Shown here in pieces: positions 49,391 through 56,365 of a stretch of 64,000 nucleotides of DNA (within the stretch, counting starts at the first letter, position 1; every line of letters starts with the position of its first letter). The DNA lies in assembly GCA_025618425.1 (NCBI GenBank), contig CM046850.1:31275044-31339043 (forward strand), in the 5' to 3' direction. The notes beneath the pieces are model-generated. The model made no database searches and was not told where the DNA came from. It was given only the letters and a program-made list of their open reading frames with translations. The translations under genes and the position numbers were made by a program. The DNA comes from Heliocidaris tuberculata (lineage: Eukaryota; Echinodermata; Echinoidea; Camarodonta; Echinometridae).

Positions 49391-51092
49391 TACAAAAGTG
49401 AACAGAAAGACGAACAGAAAGACGAACAGAAGTATTTTAAACTAGGCAGCATAATTTGAAAATGGTGGGCAAGATTAAAGCCAAGGTTGAGGTTTGTAAA
49501 GTTTCATGCGCACCTCAATGATAATGCAATAGTAATTATATTTGCTTTGTGAATTTGTCTATATATAAAAAACAACGAGAAATGAACAAATCGGTTGGAC
49601 TCAGAGACTCAGTGCTGTCTTCTTGGATCTCTAATTCTAAATTCCCAGTTTCCTCTGATTTCCTCTTCTGAGTTCTGTTACCAGCCAGCTACTTTCCCCT
49701 GCCTCTCCCTGCCTCTCCCTGGCTCGGGTGGCATGTTAAAGTTGAAATGTGTGTTTTCCTCCCAAATTCTAGTATCCGATCAGCAATTGAATTTCCAACG
49801 CGTACGGTTGGCCGAAGGTTTTATACCATCGGTAGGTCACATGACGCCTTCATGACCTAGTTCAAATGCATCGTACTCTCAATACGATGTCGTATAGCCA
49901 TTGTGTGGCCTTCATGTGTCCTTCGTGTAAACTTCTTAATAAAAATTCACATCTTCGTGTAGCCTTAGTGTGTGGTTCGGGTGCCATCCTGTGACCTTCT
50001 ATAGGCATCGTACTTGCTTTGGCTGTTGATTGGCTGTTGACCAAGTTCGGGGCCAACTTTGCGCGAAATTGAAAATTCCATATTCGTATGGCCATCTTGT
50101 GTCAATTTCGGGACAGTGTGATGCCAGCTTAATTAAGAACTGGCTTATTAAGTGTAGTACACTGCAAATTTCTGTATCATATAATACACAGATCAGTGAG
50201 TATGCGTAGGACCTTTGTTTTTCATGGCTACTTTTTCTATCCCCATTTGCCATTCATTTACTCATAAGATAAAAGAAAGAAAAAAAACTGCCAGGGTTTT
50301 CTGTGTCAAGTGTGGATGAGCCATAAAAGAATCATGAGCAGATCTTGTGAAGACCCATTCAGACATAAGATGGTACGTTGCTTAAAAAGTACAACTTTTG
50401 CACAAAAAAATGAAATTCAAATGGCATACAGTAAATGTAGTGTGCTTACCATGATGTATATATCTTTAAACATACAGTATGCATTGGGTAAATTGTTCTT
50501 ACAGCTATGTTTTTTTTCCCTTCTTAACTCCCTCCTCCCCCCCCCCCCCCCCCATGTTGCCTCTTGCCATTATTTAACACCCAAAGTTTGTTGTGCAGGG
50601 TTTTGAAACAGTTACAATGTCATGTCTGAATGGGGCCTTATGATATTGTGTTCAAGGTATTATAATAATCAACTGAAGTAAAGCTATTGATAATCATGTT
50701 AACATTGATGGAATTTACCTGAATGGAGGTTTGTAGCCTTCCAGACCCTATTTAACTGAGTAAATTTAATTATTATTATTTCAGGATGAAATGCATATAT
50801 ATTATCGTCCAAAATATAATAATGGAGAGAAAGTTGTGATGCATATGAATAATATATATTTTTGAAAAAATTATGCCTGGTCCAGATGATGATTTCACAG
50901 ATATAAATGGTTAACAAATTTAACAACAGTATCACAGATCATGATGATCAAGAATTTCTGGTTTGTGCTAAATGGGGACTTGTTTTTATCTTTGAATTAA
51001 ACGTGCTAGAAATTTGTGTCATTCTTTTCACTCTGGTTGCTTTTGTAATCCTGTATCATTCTCTCTTTTCACAGGCGATGGAGTGGTATTGA
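18999..51092 (+). CDS. AMOT: Angiomotin family protein (whole coding span, 12 exons)
   Basis: Joining 18999-20056, 37851-38058, 39155-39299, 40873-40992, 41761-41885, 42330-42479, 43590-43697, 44610-44677, 45102-45203, 45551-46161, 46878-46963 and 51075-51092 gives 932 codons with every splice phase matching and AG/GT borders throughout. The middle (residues about 365-700) is recognisably angiomotin: [49 protein letters not shown]. Residues 209-212 and 295-298 are PPEY, the WW-domain ligand that binds YAP. HSRASS at 325-330 fits the LATS kinase consensus HxRxxS. Angiomotins are junction and actin scaffolds that retain YAP outside the nucleus. The length compares with about 780-1080 residues in vertebrate family members. 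The C-terminus is unusual (AMEWY). Which AMOT paralogue group it matches cannot be told; a single pre-duplication gene is expected in an invertebrate. Confidence 0.9.
20131..20478 (+). repeat. Tandem duplication with (GA)n just inside intron 1
   Basis: CATGTCCCCTG ... CAGCATGAATTCACTAACC ... CGTATTTAAATTT followed by (GA)n occurs twice (about 20131-20311 and 20318-20477). The copies are a few percent different. Confidence 0.75.
21448..21676. mobile_element. 229-bp MITE, copy A
   Basis: The ends AATAAACCTGTTCGTAAATAC and (inverted) AATAATCCAGTTCGTAATTA form about 20-bp inverted repeats. The interior matches copy B at 48480-50149 and is uninterrupted, so it shows the empty target site for the insertion in copy B. 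Confidence 0.7.
22307..22390. repeat. Short minisatellite, about 18-20 bp unit
   Basis: About five imperfect units of GGGCTGTCGGTCTCAT-like sequence follow one another between 22313 and 22386. Confidence 0.6.
22888..24048. mobile_element. Segment with inverted 11-mers and six GTGACAGACGGGACA motifs
   Basis: GGGTAATTCCA at 22888-22898 is mirrored exactly by TGGAATTACCC at 24038-24048. Inside lie six same-strand copies of GTGACAGACGGGACA, at 22901, 23082, 23271, 23294, 23507 and 23676 (the last with A for the first G). The DNA between copies is unrelated. A palindrome (AAGCCCTACCCACAA/TTGTGGGTGGGGCTT, 23041-23071) and a perfect DR1 nuclear-receptor site (TGACCTTTGACCT, 23701-23713) also lie inside. 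It may be a non-autonomous transposon or an intronic regulatory cluster. No reading frame is convincing. Confidence 0.45.
24521..24706. repeat. (GA)n followed by a poly-G tract
   Basis: GA dinucleotide and GGA repeats run from about 24521 to 24630. A run of about 20 G with G-rich continuation follows at 24663-24706. Confidence 0.7.
25650..26166. repeat. Foldback repeat with GGTTCACAC ends
   Basis: GGTTCACAC (25718-25726) is mirrored by GTGTGAACC (26157-26165). The interior repeats short units such as GAAACTACAAG and AAACTTAAAGTTT in both orientations. It resembles a MITE with subterminal repeats. Degenerate CCTAAA repeats precede it (25580-25635). Confidence 0.45.
26959..26992 (-). promoter_or_regulatory. 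Cluster of four nuclear-receptor half-sites
   Basis: Four direct TGACCT/TGACCC half-sites (AGGTCA on the minus strand) are spaced 4, 2 and 4 nt apart, giving DR4, DR2 and DR4 arrangements in AMOT intron 1. Function is unproven. Confidence 0.3.
27760..28310 (+). repeat. Minisatellite with G-tracts, about four units
   Basis: A core GGGGGCTACGCC(G/A)TCTGTCC followed by AAAGTCGATTGGAATGG recurs at about 27858, 27971, 28077 and 28253. Long G-runs (up to about 16) sit between the cores. The unit length varies from about 105 to 176 bp. Confidence 0.7.
28772..29052 (+). mobile_element. tRNA-derived SINE, near full length
   Basis: The 5' part folds like a tRNA gene, with A box TGGTCTAGTGG (28783-28793) and B box GGTTCAAATCC (28827-28837). 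A conserved body (GACCCAGGTGAGGTAAATGG, TAAAGTCAGGGTAATAAT) and an (ATT)n tail follow. RNA polymerase III transcription is expected for the family. Confidence 0.8.
30440..30975 (+). repeat. Pyrimidine-rich low-complexity tract
   Basis: A stretch of TTCT/CTCTTT sequence with little complexity. The open frames across it are compositional. Confidence 0.65.
34490..34830 (+). mobile_element. Two tRNA-derived SINE fragments in tandem
   Basis: GGTTCAGGGTTCAAATCTCTG (34547-34567) and GGTTGAGGGTTCAAATCGCTG (34702-34722) are B-box regions of two adjacent copies. The second continues into a CTCGACCCAGGTGTTAAAT body like that of the SINE at 28772. Confidence 0.55.
35640..36200. repeat. Purine-rich low-complexity tract
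   Basis: GA/GGA/AGAA-rich sequence of about 560 bp. Long Ser/Leu/Phe-rich frames on the minus strand are artefacts of it. Confidence 0.7.
36678..36702 (+). repeat. Interstitial telomere-like (CCCTAA)4
   Basis: Four perfect TAACCC units directly abut the hairpin element that follows. Confidence 0.8.
36702..36817. repeat. Long foldback hairpin, about 46-bp arms
   Basis: The arm 36702-36748 (TGCCATCCGTCGACTAGCTA ...) pairs with 36770-36817 across a short A-rich loop, with few mismatches. It has no coding capacity and is a probable MITE. Confidence 0.75.
37851..38058 (+). CDS. AMOT: AMOT coding exon 2 (start of coiled coil)
   Basis: The acceptor TTTCATCTGCAG precedes CAGTACATC and the donor is AAG|GTTTGT. 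Residues 353-422 include the family signature [11 protein letters not shown] decayed partial copy of this exon lies downstream at 38425-38502. The incoming phase 2 matches exon 1 across a 17.8-kb intron. Confidence 0.9.
38225..38396 (-). mobile_element. tRNA-derived SINE fragment, minus strand
   Basis: On the minus strand GGCTCAGTGGTAGAGC (A box) and a GGTTTGAAACC-type B box are spaced as in a tRNA. The anticodon-loop-like CTCGTAA suggests a threonine tRNA ancestor (inference). Confidence 0.6.
38425..38502 (+). pseudogene. Decayed partial duplicate of AMOT exon 2
   Basis: AAAACAATGTCC, then a reading of [12 protein letters not shown], then GCCAAGTTGCAGAAGGT closely copies the last third of exon 2 ([12 protein letters not shown] ... 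KLQK and the donor). A frameshift follows ETYY, and a 21-bp run of C replaces the intron start. Confidence 0.6.
39155..39299 (+). CDS. AMOT: AMOT coding exon 3 (coiled coil)
   Basis: The exon encodes residues 423-470 plus one base. [16 protein letters not shown] and [14 protein letters not shown] parallel vertebrate AMOT. It ends in phase 1 at ACAG|GTAAGT. Confidence 0.9.
39977..40285. mobile_element. MITE with internal long hairpin
   Basis: The ends TAGGCTTTTTACACT and (inverted) TAGGCTTTTGACACT match, with TA at both edges. Inside, 40007-40068 forms a hairpin of about 27 bp (AGTCCCGTACTATAGGTGGG ...). It is consistent with a Tc1/mariner-type MITE. Confidence 0.65.
40873..40992 (+). CDS. 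AMOT: AMOT coding exon 4
   Basis: The exon encodes residues 471-510 and ends at GAT|GTAAGT. Two acceptors 9 nt apart (TATGTAG at 40872 and CATGTAG at 40881) are both in frame, so three residues (HVE-type) may be optional. Confidence 0.75.
41761..41885 (+). CDS. AMOT: AMOT coding exon 5 (coiled coil)
   Basis: The exon encodes residues 511-552 ([18 protein letters not shown] ... [14 protein letters not shown]). It parallels the LSNAQAKVVKLEEE segment of vertebrate AMOT. The donor is GAG|GTATAT. Confidence 0.9.
42330..42479 (+). CDS. AMOT: AMOT coding exon 6 (coiled coil)
   Basis: Fifty codons (residues 553-602). [19 protein letters not shown] and [20 protein letters not shown] align closely with the vertebrate QVYVDKVEKMQQ region. 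The donor is CAG|GTGAGT. Confidence 0.92.
42539..42750. mobile_element. 212-bp MITE with 24-bp inverted ends
   Basis: GGCCCGAATTCACAAAGGAG at 42539 and its inverted partner ending at 42750 differ at two positions over 24 bp. A TA flanks each side. Confidence 0.75.
42780..43161. mobile_element. 382-bp MITE, copy 1 of family shared with 43876-44253
   Basis: It starts TAAAGATAAAGTTGA and ends with the imperfect inverse TTCCCTTTAAA. Internal sequence (GGTCATGAGATTGAATTGTG) is shared with the copy in the next intron. Confidence 0.7.
43465..43562 (+). repeat. SINE 3' fragment with short (ATT)n tail
   Basis: CTGGGCTAAAGCCAGCCAGTAG, CCTTGAGCATCC and an ATT tail match the SINE end at 14834. Confidence 0.65.
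43590..43697 (+). CDS. AMOT: AMOT coding exon 7
   Basis: Thirty-six codons (residues 603-638), phase 0 at both ends, ending [17 protein letters not shown], which parallels the vertebrate REKEERILALEADMTK segment. Confidence 0.88.
43876..44253. mobile_element. 378-bp MITE, copy 2
   Basis: Same family as 42780-43161 and about 10 percent diverged by eye. It sits in the intron between exons 7 and 8. Confidence 0.7.
44610..44677 (+). CDS. AMOT: AMOT coding exon 8
   Basis: The exon encodes residues 639-660. It begins [13 protein letters not shown], matching WEQKYLEENVMRH of vertebrate AMOT directly after the previous exon's VSK. The donor is AAG|GTAAGT, phase 2. Confidence 0.9.
44718..44815 (+). 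repeat. (GAT)n simple repeat
   Basis: GATGAT and GATAAT triplets lie in the intron after exon 8. Confidence 0.75.
45102..45203 (+). CDS. AMOT: AMOT coding exon 9
   Basis: The exon encodes residues 661-694, rich in Glu, Lys and Arg, ending ARIYDLERR. It is the start of the last helical segment. The donor AG|GTAAGT is followed by a 54-bp tandem duplication in the intron. Confidence 0.85.
45216..45323 (+). repeat. 54-bp tandem duplication in intron
   Basis: CCCCTTTGGCAGACCATAGG ... CCTTGCAAGAAA occurs at 45216-45269 and 45270-45323 with one or two differences. It begins 13 nt after the exon 9 donor. Confidence 0.85.
45551..46161 (+). CDS. AMOT: AMOT coding exon 10 (SPASS repeats)
   Basis: The exon encodes residues 695-898. 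It opens with [20 protein letters not shown], the conserved end of the angiomotin coiled coil. A disordered Ser/Pro/Gln region follows, with seven copies of S-P-(A/V)-x-S then ...(N/S/Y)-L between residues 760 and 854 and a poly-Gln stretch at 784-789. The donor is CAG|GTAAGG, phase 1. Confidence 0.88.
46622..46771. mobile_element. 150-bp MITE with perfect 21-bp inverted ends
   Basis: GGGCCCCATTTCATAAAACT at 46622 is mirrored perfectly at 46751-46771, with a second inverted pair TATCAATAACAA inside. Confidence 0.8.
46878..46963 (+). CDS. AMOT: AMOT coding exon 11
   Basis: The exon encodes residues 899-927 ([19 protein letters not shown] ... LDLEIAQQ), a short acidic helical segment. The acceptor is TTTGATCAG and the donor CAG|GTGTGT, phase 0. 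Confidence 0.85.
47162..47194 (+). CDS. Possible alternative terminal AMOT exon
   Basis: After acceptor TGCAATGCAG a phase-0 frame reads [10 protein letters not shown] and stops at TAG. If used, the protein would end in WKT instead of EWY, and a polyadenylation signal exists at 48459-48464. The start of a 125-bp minisatellite overlaps this site, so it may be coincidental. Confidence 0.25.
   Translation, partial: DKILGSIWKT
47180..47610 (+). repeat. Minisatellite, about 125-bp unit, over three copies
   Basis: GGAAGACTTAGC ... GTCACCATGGAAAC recurs with GAAGAC at 47185, 47309 and 47435, and a degenerate fourth unit near 47516. The open frames in it are repeats of the same unit. Confidence 0.75.
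48459..48464 (+). terminator. Possible internal poly(A) signal AATAAA
   Basis: AATAAA lies in intron 11, downstream of the possible alternative terminal exon at 47162. It could end a short transcript form. Confidence 0.2.
48669..50129. mobile_element. Nested 1.46-kb inverted-repeat transposon
   Basis: Inverted ends share GGCATCACACTGTCC, continuing through TGAAATTGA/CGAAATTGA. TAA is duplicated at both borders, as in PIF/Harbinger insertions (class inferred from the 3-bp TWA duplication). No transposase frame is seen. The interior repeats GCCATCGTA and CTTCGTG words and contains the (TA)n tract at 49347-49385. Confidence 0.65.
49347..49385. repeat. (TA)n microsatellite
   Basis: About 19 TA units. 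Confidence 0.9.
51075..51092 (+). CDS. AMOT: AMOT coding exon 12 (C-terminus)
   Basis: After a strong acceptor (CTCTCTTTTCACAG) five codons, AMEWY, precede TGA. Vertebrate angiomotins end in a PDZ ligand of the EYLI type. Here the end is E-W-Y, an acidic-x-aromatic terminus, so a PDZ role is uncertain. The phase fits exon 11, but the exon is so short that the assignment rests on the acceptor and the following long 3' UTR. Confidence 0.6.
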   Translation, partial: AMEWY

Positions 51093-52672
51093 AATGTGCT
51101 ATGAAGAAAGTTCTTCCGATCTTTATGTTGTAAACCATGAGGTATCAGTTATACAGGGTTCACAAACTTGTTTTTACAACAAAACTTATTTCCCTTTCAA
51201 AAACAGAAAAGAAAAATAGTGACAAGATATCAAAGTATGTAAAATATAATGTGTGTTGACAATATATATGCTAAGTGTCATATTCATACATAAAATCTTC
51301 CTGGAAACCCCCCCCCCCTCCCCGCAATCCTTCGTTTATTAGAAAGAGTTGTAAAACTTAATATAAAACTAGTGTGCTAGGTCAGAAAAAAGTCTATAAC
51401 GTAATGACAATATCAACAAATGTTTGTACTTATTTGATGTCATGTATCTGTATGTACTATCATGTAAACGGCAGTCGTTGTATGACACTGAATATCAGGG
51501 GAGTAATCATTTCTCTGTGTATTCCCCCTTATGTTTTCATATAATTCTATTTTCTATCTCTCTGAAATAATGTGCCGCAAATACTAGATGATTGAATCAT
51601 GTAAATCTACATTACAATGAGCTCTATGGGCATTGCTCAATAAGGGTTTATATCATATTTTATTGTCCCAGTAAAACACATTCATGTAAGCATCTTTTAC
51701 ACTATCATTTTATGATGGTCGTATGCAGAATATACAAAGATGTGTTCAGTGTGAAAGGGGTATGTTTATCAGTTAGACTCAGCCCCAAGTATACACCTAT
51801 ATGGAATTATCTATGCACAATAGACCAGGTTATTTATGTATTCAAGTTGTATTGCATTCTCCCCAAACCAAAGATGCTCTTGACAGTTTTAAAACTTTTT
51901 CAAGGCTTGCTTGACATATCAACAATGACTGATATGCAATGTGGATTCCATCCTCTGAGATGATGTCATATGTGATAATACCGCTGTCATATCGCCAGAA
52001 CAACTCCAAACTGACCTGTAATCAGCAAAATCTTGGGCATTCGGGGGTACTGTCATTTCATGTTCGGTCTGTCATTAGTTTGAAGTTGGTCCCTTATCAG
52101 AAGTGAAATGAATAATGTATGTTACTCTGGCTTCTGAGGGGAAATGCCTGTAAATTTGAATGCATTCGGTGAAAAGGTCTATTCACTATCTACCTTCATG
52201 TCGTATAGCACTTTGAGCATACTTTATAAAACATTGTATGAATATAATAATCTGACGAGGTCATTTGAATCTTTGCTCTACCTTGCCATCTTGTACATGT
52301 GTATTTACTCCACTTTGCTCTTGTGAACTTACAACCTGTACATTCTATGTAAAACATGTTTATGCAAAAAATGGTGGATTTTGAAAATCTGCCTTGTACA
52401 TATTGTAAAGAGAACAAGAGTTTTTCTGTCAAAAACAAAAGAAAAATTAAAATATTTTGTAATTGTATTTTTGTTCTCCATCTTAGTTCCTTCACCTATT
52501 TCATCCTCTTTCTCAAAATCTGCTTCTTTCTCAAATTCTGGAGCTATTATGATGTAGTTCTAATACAATATTCTGTTTGTATATACACAGGAGTGTTATA
52601 TTGGCAAAACTGTTTACTTGTTTATAGAAAAGGCTGTTCAATAACGCAATGTTGAAATAAATTTCTTTTTGT
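51093..52672 (+). other. AMOT: AMOT 3' UTR with poly(A) signal
   Basis: About 1.6 kb of AT-rich non-coding DNA follows the stop and ends with AATAAA at 52656-52661. A genomic run of 16 A begins at 52673, about 12 nt after the signal. No further exon is seen. Confidence 0.55.
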
Positions 52673-52689
52673 AAAAAAAAAAAAAAAAT

Positions 52690-53597
52690 CACACCCTGTT
52701 GCAGTTTCTCCTTATTTTGTAATTGTGTCAATGCAAACATATCATCTTTTAGAAGAAAAAAAAGGTGGAATCATGGGTCGTAGAACACTTGGGGGGGGGG
52801 GACTTCCCCTGGACACTATTAACCAAGTTACAACGGTTCTGCAACAACACAGCAGCAAGTCGTCAATTTGAATGTATTCGCTATTCATGAATAGACTTAT
52901 CCTGAACAGAAGATATACAGCCCTAGAAAAAAATTATTAGAACAAGCTACTTTCATAGGAATATTTTGCTATGCATACAAACTAACACAAATATTTGTTG
53001 TTAGTACTGTGTACCTCATTGGATAAATAACATAATACAGCAATAGTATATACCTTTCTACTATAAATATTTTATATCCTTCTTACCACGAAAATGACAT
53101 TGTCGTAGCCTTTCTTTATCTAATAATTTTCCCATGGGAATGTCTAGTTACGTATTTCTGAAGTCCTCGAAATTGATGGGCGTCCCCGGATCCAAGCGCC
53201 ATCTGCTATTGTCCAACAATAGGTAGCTGGGGCGTAGTTATGTAACTTTCACACCTCGACCCCCTGCATTCCGGGCTAGCTATTGAAAGTTGATTGGGTT
53301 ATCTTCTATTGTCTCACAGAAAGAGCTCTCTCATTGGTGCAAAGTCTGGGCCAATCTCATCAGCATGTTATTCATTGTTGGTGCTGCTGATTAATCGATA
53401 AAGCGGTCTTCTCCGAATCAACTGCTACTTTACTTTTCTCTTTTTACAGTTCTCATCCTGATGAAAAAAAATCAGAGTGCAACTAAAATATGAATCATTA
53501 AAGGTATAAATATACAAAATTTTTTGTTTTTAATTAAATGAAAAAGTAATCGTTGTCGATTTAACTTTAGTTCTTCATTCTTGCGGGAAAACGTCAT
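52690..53597. other. Spacer between AMOT and the array, with a diverged control block
   Basis: No gene is seen. At 53225-53375 a sequence with GTTATGTAACTTTCACACC, CATTCCGGGCTAGCTAT, GAAAGAGCTCTCTCATTGG and GGCCAATC is a diverged copy of the array control block. It lies outside the repeat unit and is not followed by the hydrolase gene. Confidence 0.6.
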
Positions 53598-54532
53598 GAA
53601 CTTGAGTTATTTGGCAAAGCCTTGACAAAGATGAAGAGAGAAGAAGGGAGGGAGAGAGGAAGAGAGAGAGAGAGAGAGAGGAAGTGGGAGAGAATTATTA
53701 AGAGCTGTTGATTTGAGTCAAAAGTATGTATTAGAATAGATTAGAATAAGTTTTCTTAAAACACTCCTTGATCTGCGATAATCGCTTGGAAGTATTTACT
53801 TCGATATTCAAATCACATCGATACTTTCTGCCGTTGTAAAATATGACTTGAAGCAGCAACGTTGTTAAAATATAAATGTAAAGAATTTGGAATTAAAAAT
53901 GATTAAAGAAGTTAGAAAATTCGGTAAATAATGATATATCTCACTTAATAATGATATATCTCAGTTAATAATGATACATCTCAGTTAATATTCAAATTTA
54001 GGCTAGCACCTTTTGGATGTGTACTTATAAATATGCTGTGAGTATACTTCTCTGATTTCTAAAAAAGATAACTGTAACTTTGCATTCTATAAAACAATAC
54101 CGTTTGAATATTGAGAATTAGAACTTAACTTTTCTCCTATGTCGCATTTTCGCGTATATATCTAGCAATTCTGACATACCACAGGAAGTCTAACTCTGTA
54201 ATCTTTGAAATCAAATTCCAACTTACATAGAGGTCTACATGTATATGAAATTCGAACATTCTGACTTTTAGCTTTTAGATTTTGGATTTATTAAATAACT
54301 GTTTAAAAACGTAATCTGAATAAGGGCCAAAGCATTTTTATCCATAAAATTTGCTGCAAAAATTGCAAGACACCAACAGCTCAAAATATTGTCGGTAAAG
54401 TTTTCAGGGTTACACCATGTGCGTTTTCTCGACCATTAGTTCAATCAGGGTAGTAGACGCCCACATTAATGGGGGCGTTATGAATAAAATAAAGCTTTTA
54501 TTGTGCTAATGTTGTATTTAGTGAGGGCACCG

Positions 54533-54867
54533 TTACGTAACTTTCACAACCCCGCCCCCAACATTCCGGGCTAGCTATAGAAAGTTAATTGGTTTTTATT
54601 GTCTCGGGAAAGAGCTCTCTCATTGGTGCAAAGACTTAGCCAATCCACGATGGGGCTGTACGCTTGGTAAGGGCGTCATGTTACGTAACTTTCACACCCC
54701 GCCCCCGGCATTCCGGGCTTGCTATAGAAAGTTATTTCGTTATCTTTTATTGTCTCGGGGAAAGAGCTTTCTCACTGGTGCAAAGTCTGGACCGGGTTCC
54801 TGTTCATTGTTTCTTCGGTGATGGGGTTGTTCTATAAATACTGCACCTTCCTCTTCAAAATTCAGTC
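54533..54867 (+). promoter_or_regulatory. Promoter of array gene 1
   Basis: Two tandem blocks about 148 bp apart each hold TTACGTAA (54533-54540, 54681-54688), a CCCCGCCCCC GC box, ATTCCGGG (ETS-type) and ATTGG or CCAAT boxes. A TATA box TATAAATA (54833-54840) lies 31 bp before the A of an initiator-like TCAGTC (54862-54867). Transcription is predicted to start near 54864. Confidence 0.7.
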
Positions 54868-55034
54868 TTCTTTTAGACATTTTGAACGAGATATCACGCC
54901 GTATCTTGCTCTTGAACCAATTTTCTAATTAGCCTACCTCCGATATTGGTGTATACCGTCACACTACTTAGTATTACCTTACCGCGCATTTCCACTCATA
55001 TTCAACAAAGCTTATTCCGCATAATTATTTCACT

Positions 55035-55661
55035 ATGTCTATGTCTAGCATGTCGTGCAGCTCGTCCGAATCCGATCGAGAACCTCCCGTCGTTCTCGTA
55101 CTCGGTCACAGTTACATCAGCCGTCTCAATCAGTACATCGCTCGCGATCCCACACGGGATAACCTTGCTCTCGAGAAATCTTCTGTTCTTACTTTCATGC
55201 ACGATGTCGGACATAAGCAACCAGGCAGCGTCTTCTCCGCGTCATCGCAGATCGATCTCGTCTGGGAACTCTCTCCAGACGCCGTGGTGCTCGATCTCGG
55301 GTCTAACGACCTGTGTGACGGGCGCGCGACTACCGAATCCACGGTGCTTTCGATTGTCGATCTTGCGCTTCGTATTGCGCGCATACCCGGCGTGCGTCAT
55401 GTACTCGTTTGTAGTATTATTCCGCGTCTGTTTGTACCGAACTGGAAGCCGAACTTCAACGCCAACGTACAAGACACCAATCGACTGCTCGCTAAATTTC
55501 TTGAGGGTTTGCCAAACGTGCATTTTTGGCGCCATCGTTCTTTTGCGCTCAATCATACTAGACTTTTCTCGCATGATGGTTTTCACTTCAACGACGCTGG
55601 TATGTTGAGGTACTACCGTAGCATCCGTGGCGCTGTCATGAAAGCTTATAAGATGGATTGA
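55035..55661 (+). CDS. SGNH/GDSL-type hydrolase, array copy 1
   Basis: An intronless 208-codon gene with A at -3 of the ATG. The SGNH fold motifs are in order: block I VLGHSY (Ser26, with His in place of the usual Asp of GDS), block III LGSND (Gly89, Asn91), and block V DGFHF (Asp181, His184) as catalytic Asp-x-x-His. The first 18 residues are Ser-rich with no signal peptide, so it is likely cytosolic. Family members are esterases or lipases, but many animal GHS-type members are uncharacterised. Similar domains also accompany some Ngaro/DIRS retrotransposons, but no reverse transcriptase or recombinase is nearby. All three proteins in the array are identical. Confidence 0.8.
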   Translation: MSMSSMSCSSSESDREPPVVLVLGHSYISRLNQYIARDPTRDNLALEKSSVLTFMHDVGHKQPGSVFSASSQIDLVWELSPDAVVLDLGSNDLCDGRATTESTVLSIVDLALRIARIPGVRHVLVCSIIPRLFVPNWKPNFNANVQDTNRLLAKFLEGLPNVHFWRHRSFALNHTRLFSHDGFHFNDAGMLRYYRSIRGAVMKAYKMD

Positions 55662-55702
55662 GGTCTATTTGGTTTTAGATTTGATATTTTTTCATTTTTT
55701 CT

Positions 55703-55722
55703 GGACTTTCGTCTGAAAGTTC
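55703..55722 (+). terminator. 3' hairpin of array gene 1
   Basis: GGACTTTC-GTCT-GAAAGTTC forms an 8-bp stem (one G-U) with a 4-nt loop, 41 nt after the stop. Size and position recall the histone mRNA 3' stem-loop, but the ACCA flank is absent. Confidence 0.4.
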
Positions 55723-56094
55723 TGCCTCATTTCAGCTTGTCGCTGTTGGCTTTTTATTTATTTGTGGCATTTGATGTGCTTTGATACCACAAAAGAATGC
55801 ACTGTTAGATATTGGAATTTGAATGGCAATTGGTATACTTATGTATCAATCTGCAGTTGGTCCACAAATTATTGTAATAATTTTCACAATTTCCTAATGA
55901 ATGGTGATGAATTTTTGTTCGAAAAGCACATTTGTAACATTAATGCGATTCGTTTCTATAATGAATCGGTCGGTTTAAAATTTTAGATTACAAATTTACC
56001 TCCCATCAGGAGTCTAATCCATTTTGTGAAAAATAATTTGCTAATTTTTTTTTTCTCAATAGTATATTTTTCGATGAATATTGTGATTTTATTC

Positions 56095-56100
56095 AATAAA
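56095..56100 (+). terminator. Poly(A) signal of array gene 1
   Basis: AATAAA lies about 430 nt after the stop. Further AATAAA copies occur in the adjacent minisatellite. Confidence 0.4.
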
Positions 56101-56159
56101 TGAACAGCTTTCGATTTAACCCAAGTTTCAAGTCGATTTAAGAAACAAGGAAAAACCAA

Positions 56160-56365
56160 ATAGCTGAATGAGTTAAGAAATGAATGAATCACTGAAAGAA
56201 TAAAGAAATGAATGAATAAATGAATAACAATGAATAAATGAAGAAGTTAATAAATGTATGTATAAAAGGAATTAATAAAAAATAAATGAATGAATGAATA
56301 AATGGATGAATAAATGAATGGATAAATGAATGGATAAATGAATGACTAAATGAATATATAAAAAA
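56160..56365 (+). repeat. AATGAATAAATG minisatellite (unit 1)
   Basis: An irregular repeat of GAATAAAT words, equivalent to 59274-59476 and 62390-62570. A G-run of about 17 follows at 56409. Confidence 0.75.

Larger units (their letters stand above)
48480..50149. mobile_element. MITE copy B, interrupted by a nested element
   Basis: The ends AATAAGCCAGTTCGTAATTA and inverted AATAAGCCAGTTCTTAATTA belong to the family of copy A (21448-21676). The flanks show AGTGTAGTGCACT and AGTGTAGTACACT, which may be an unusually long target duplication. Confidence 0.7.

Noticed and set aside
54946..55608. 220- and 262-residue plus-strand frames overlapping the hydrolase gene (repeated in each unit)
   Set aside because: They are shadows in another frame of the conserved hydrolase gene, with conservation explained by array homogenisation. 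The SGNH motifs lie only in the chosen frame.
55762..55986. 74-residue Cys/Asn-rich frame after each hydrolase gene
   Set aside because: It has no ATG at its start, begins differently in unit 3 and lies in the predicted 3' UTR.
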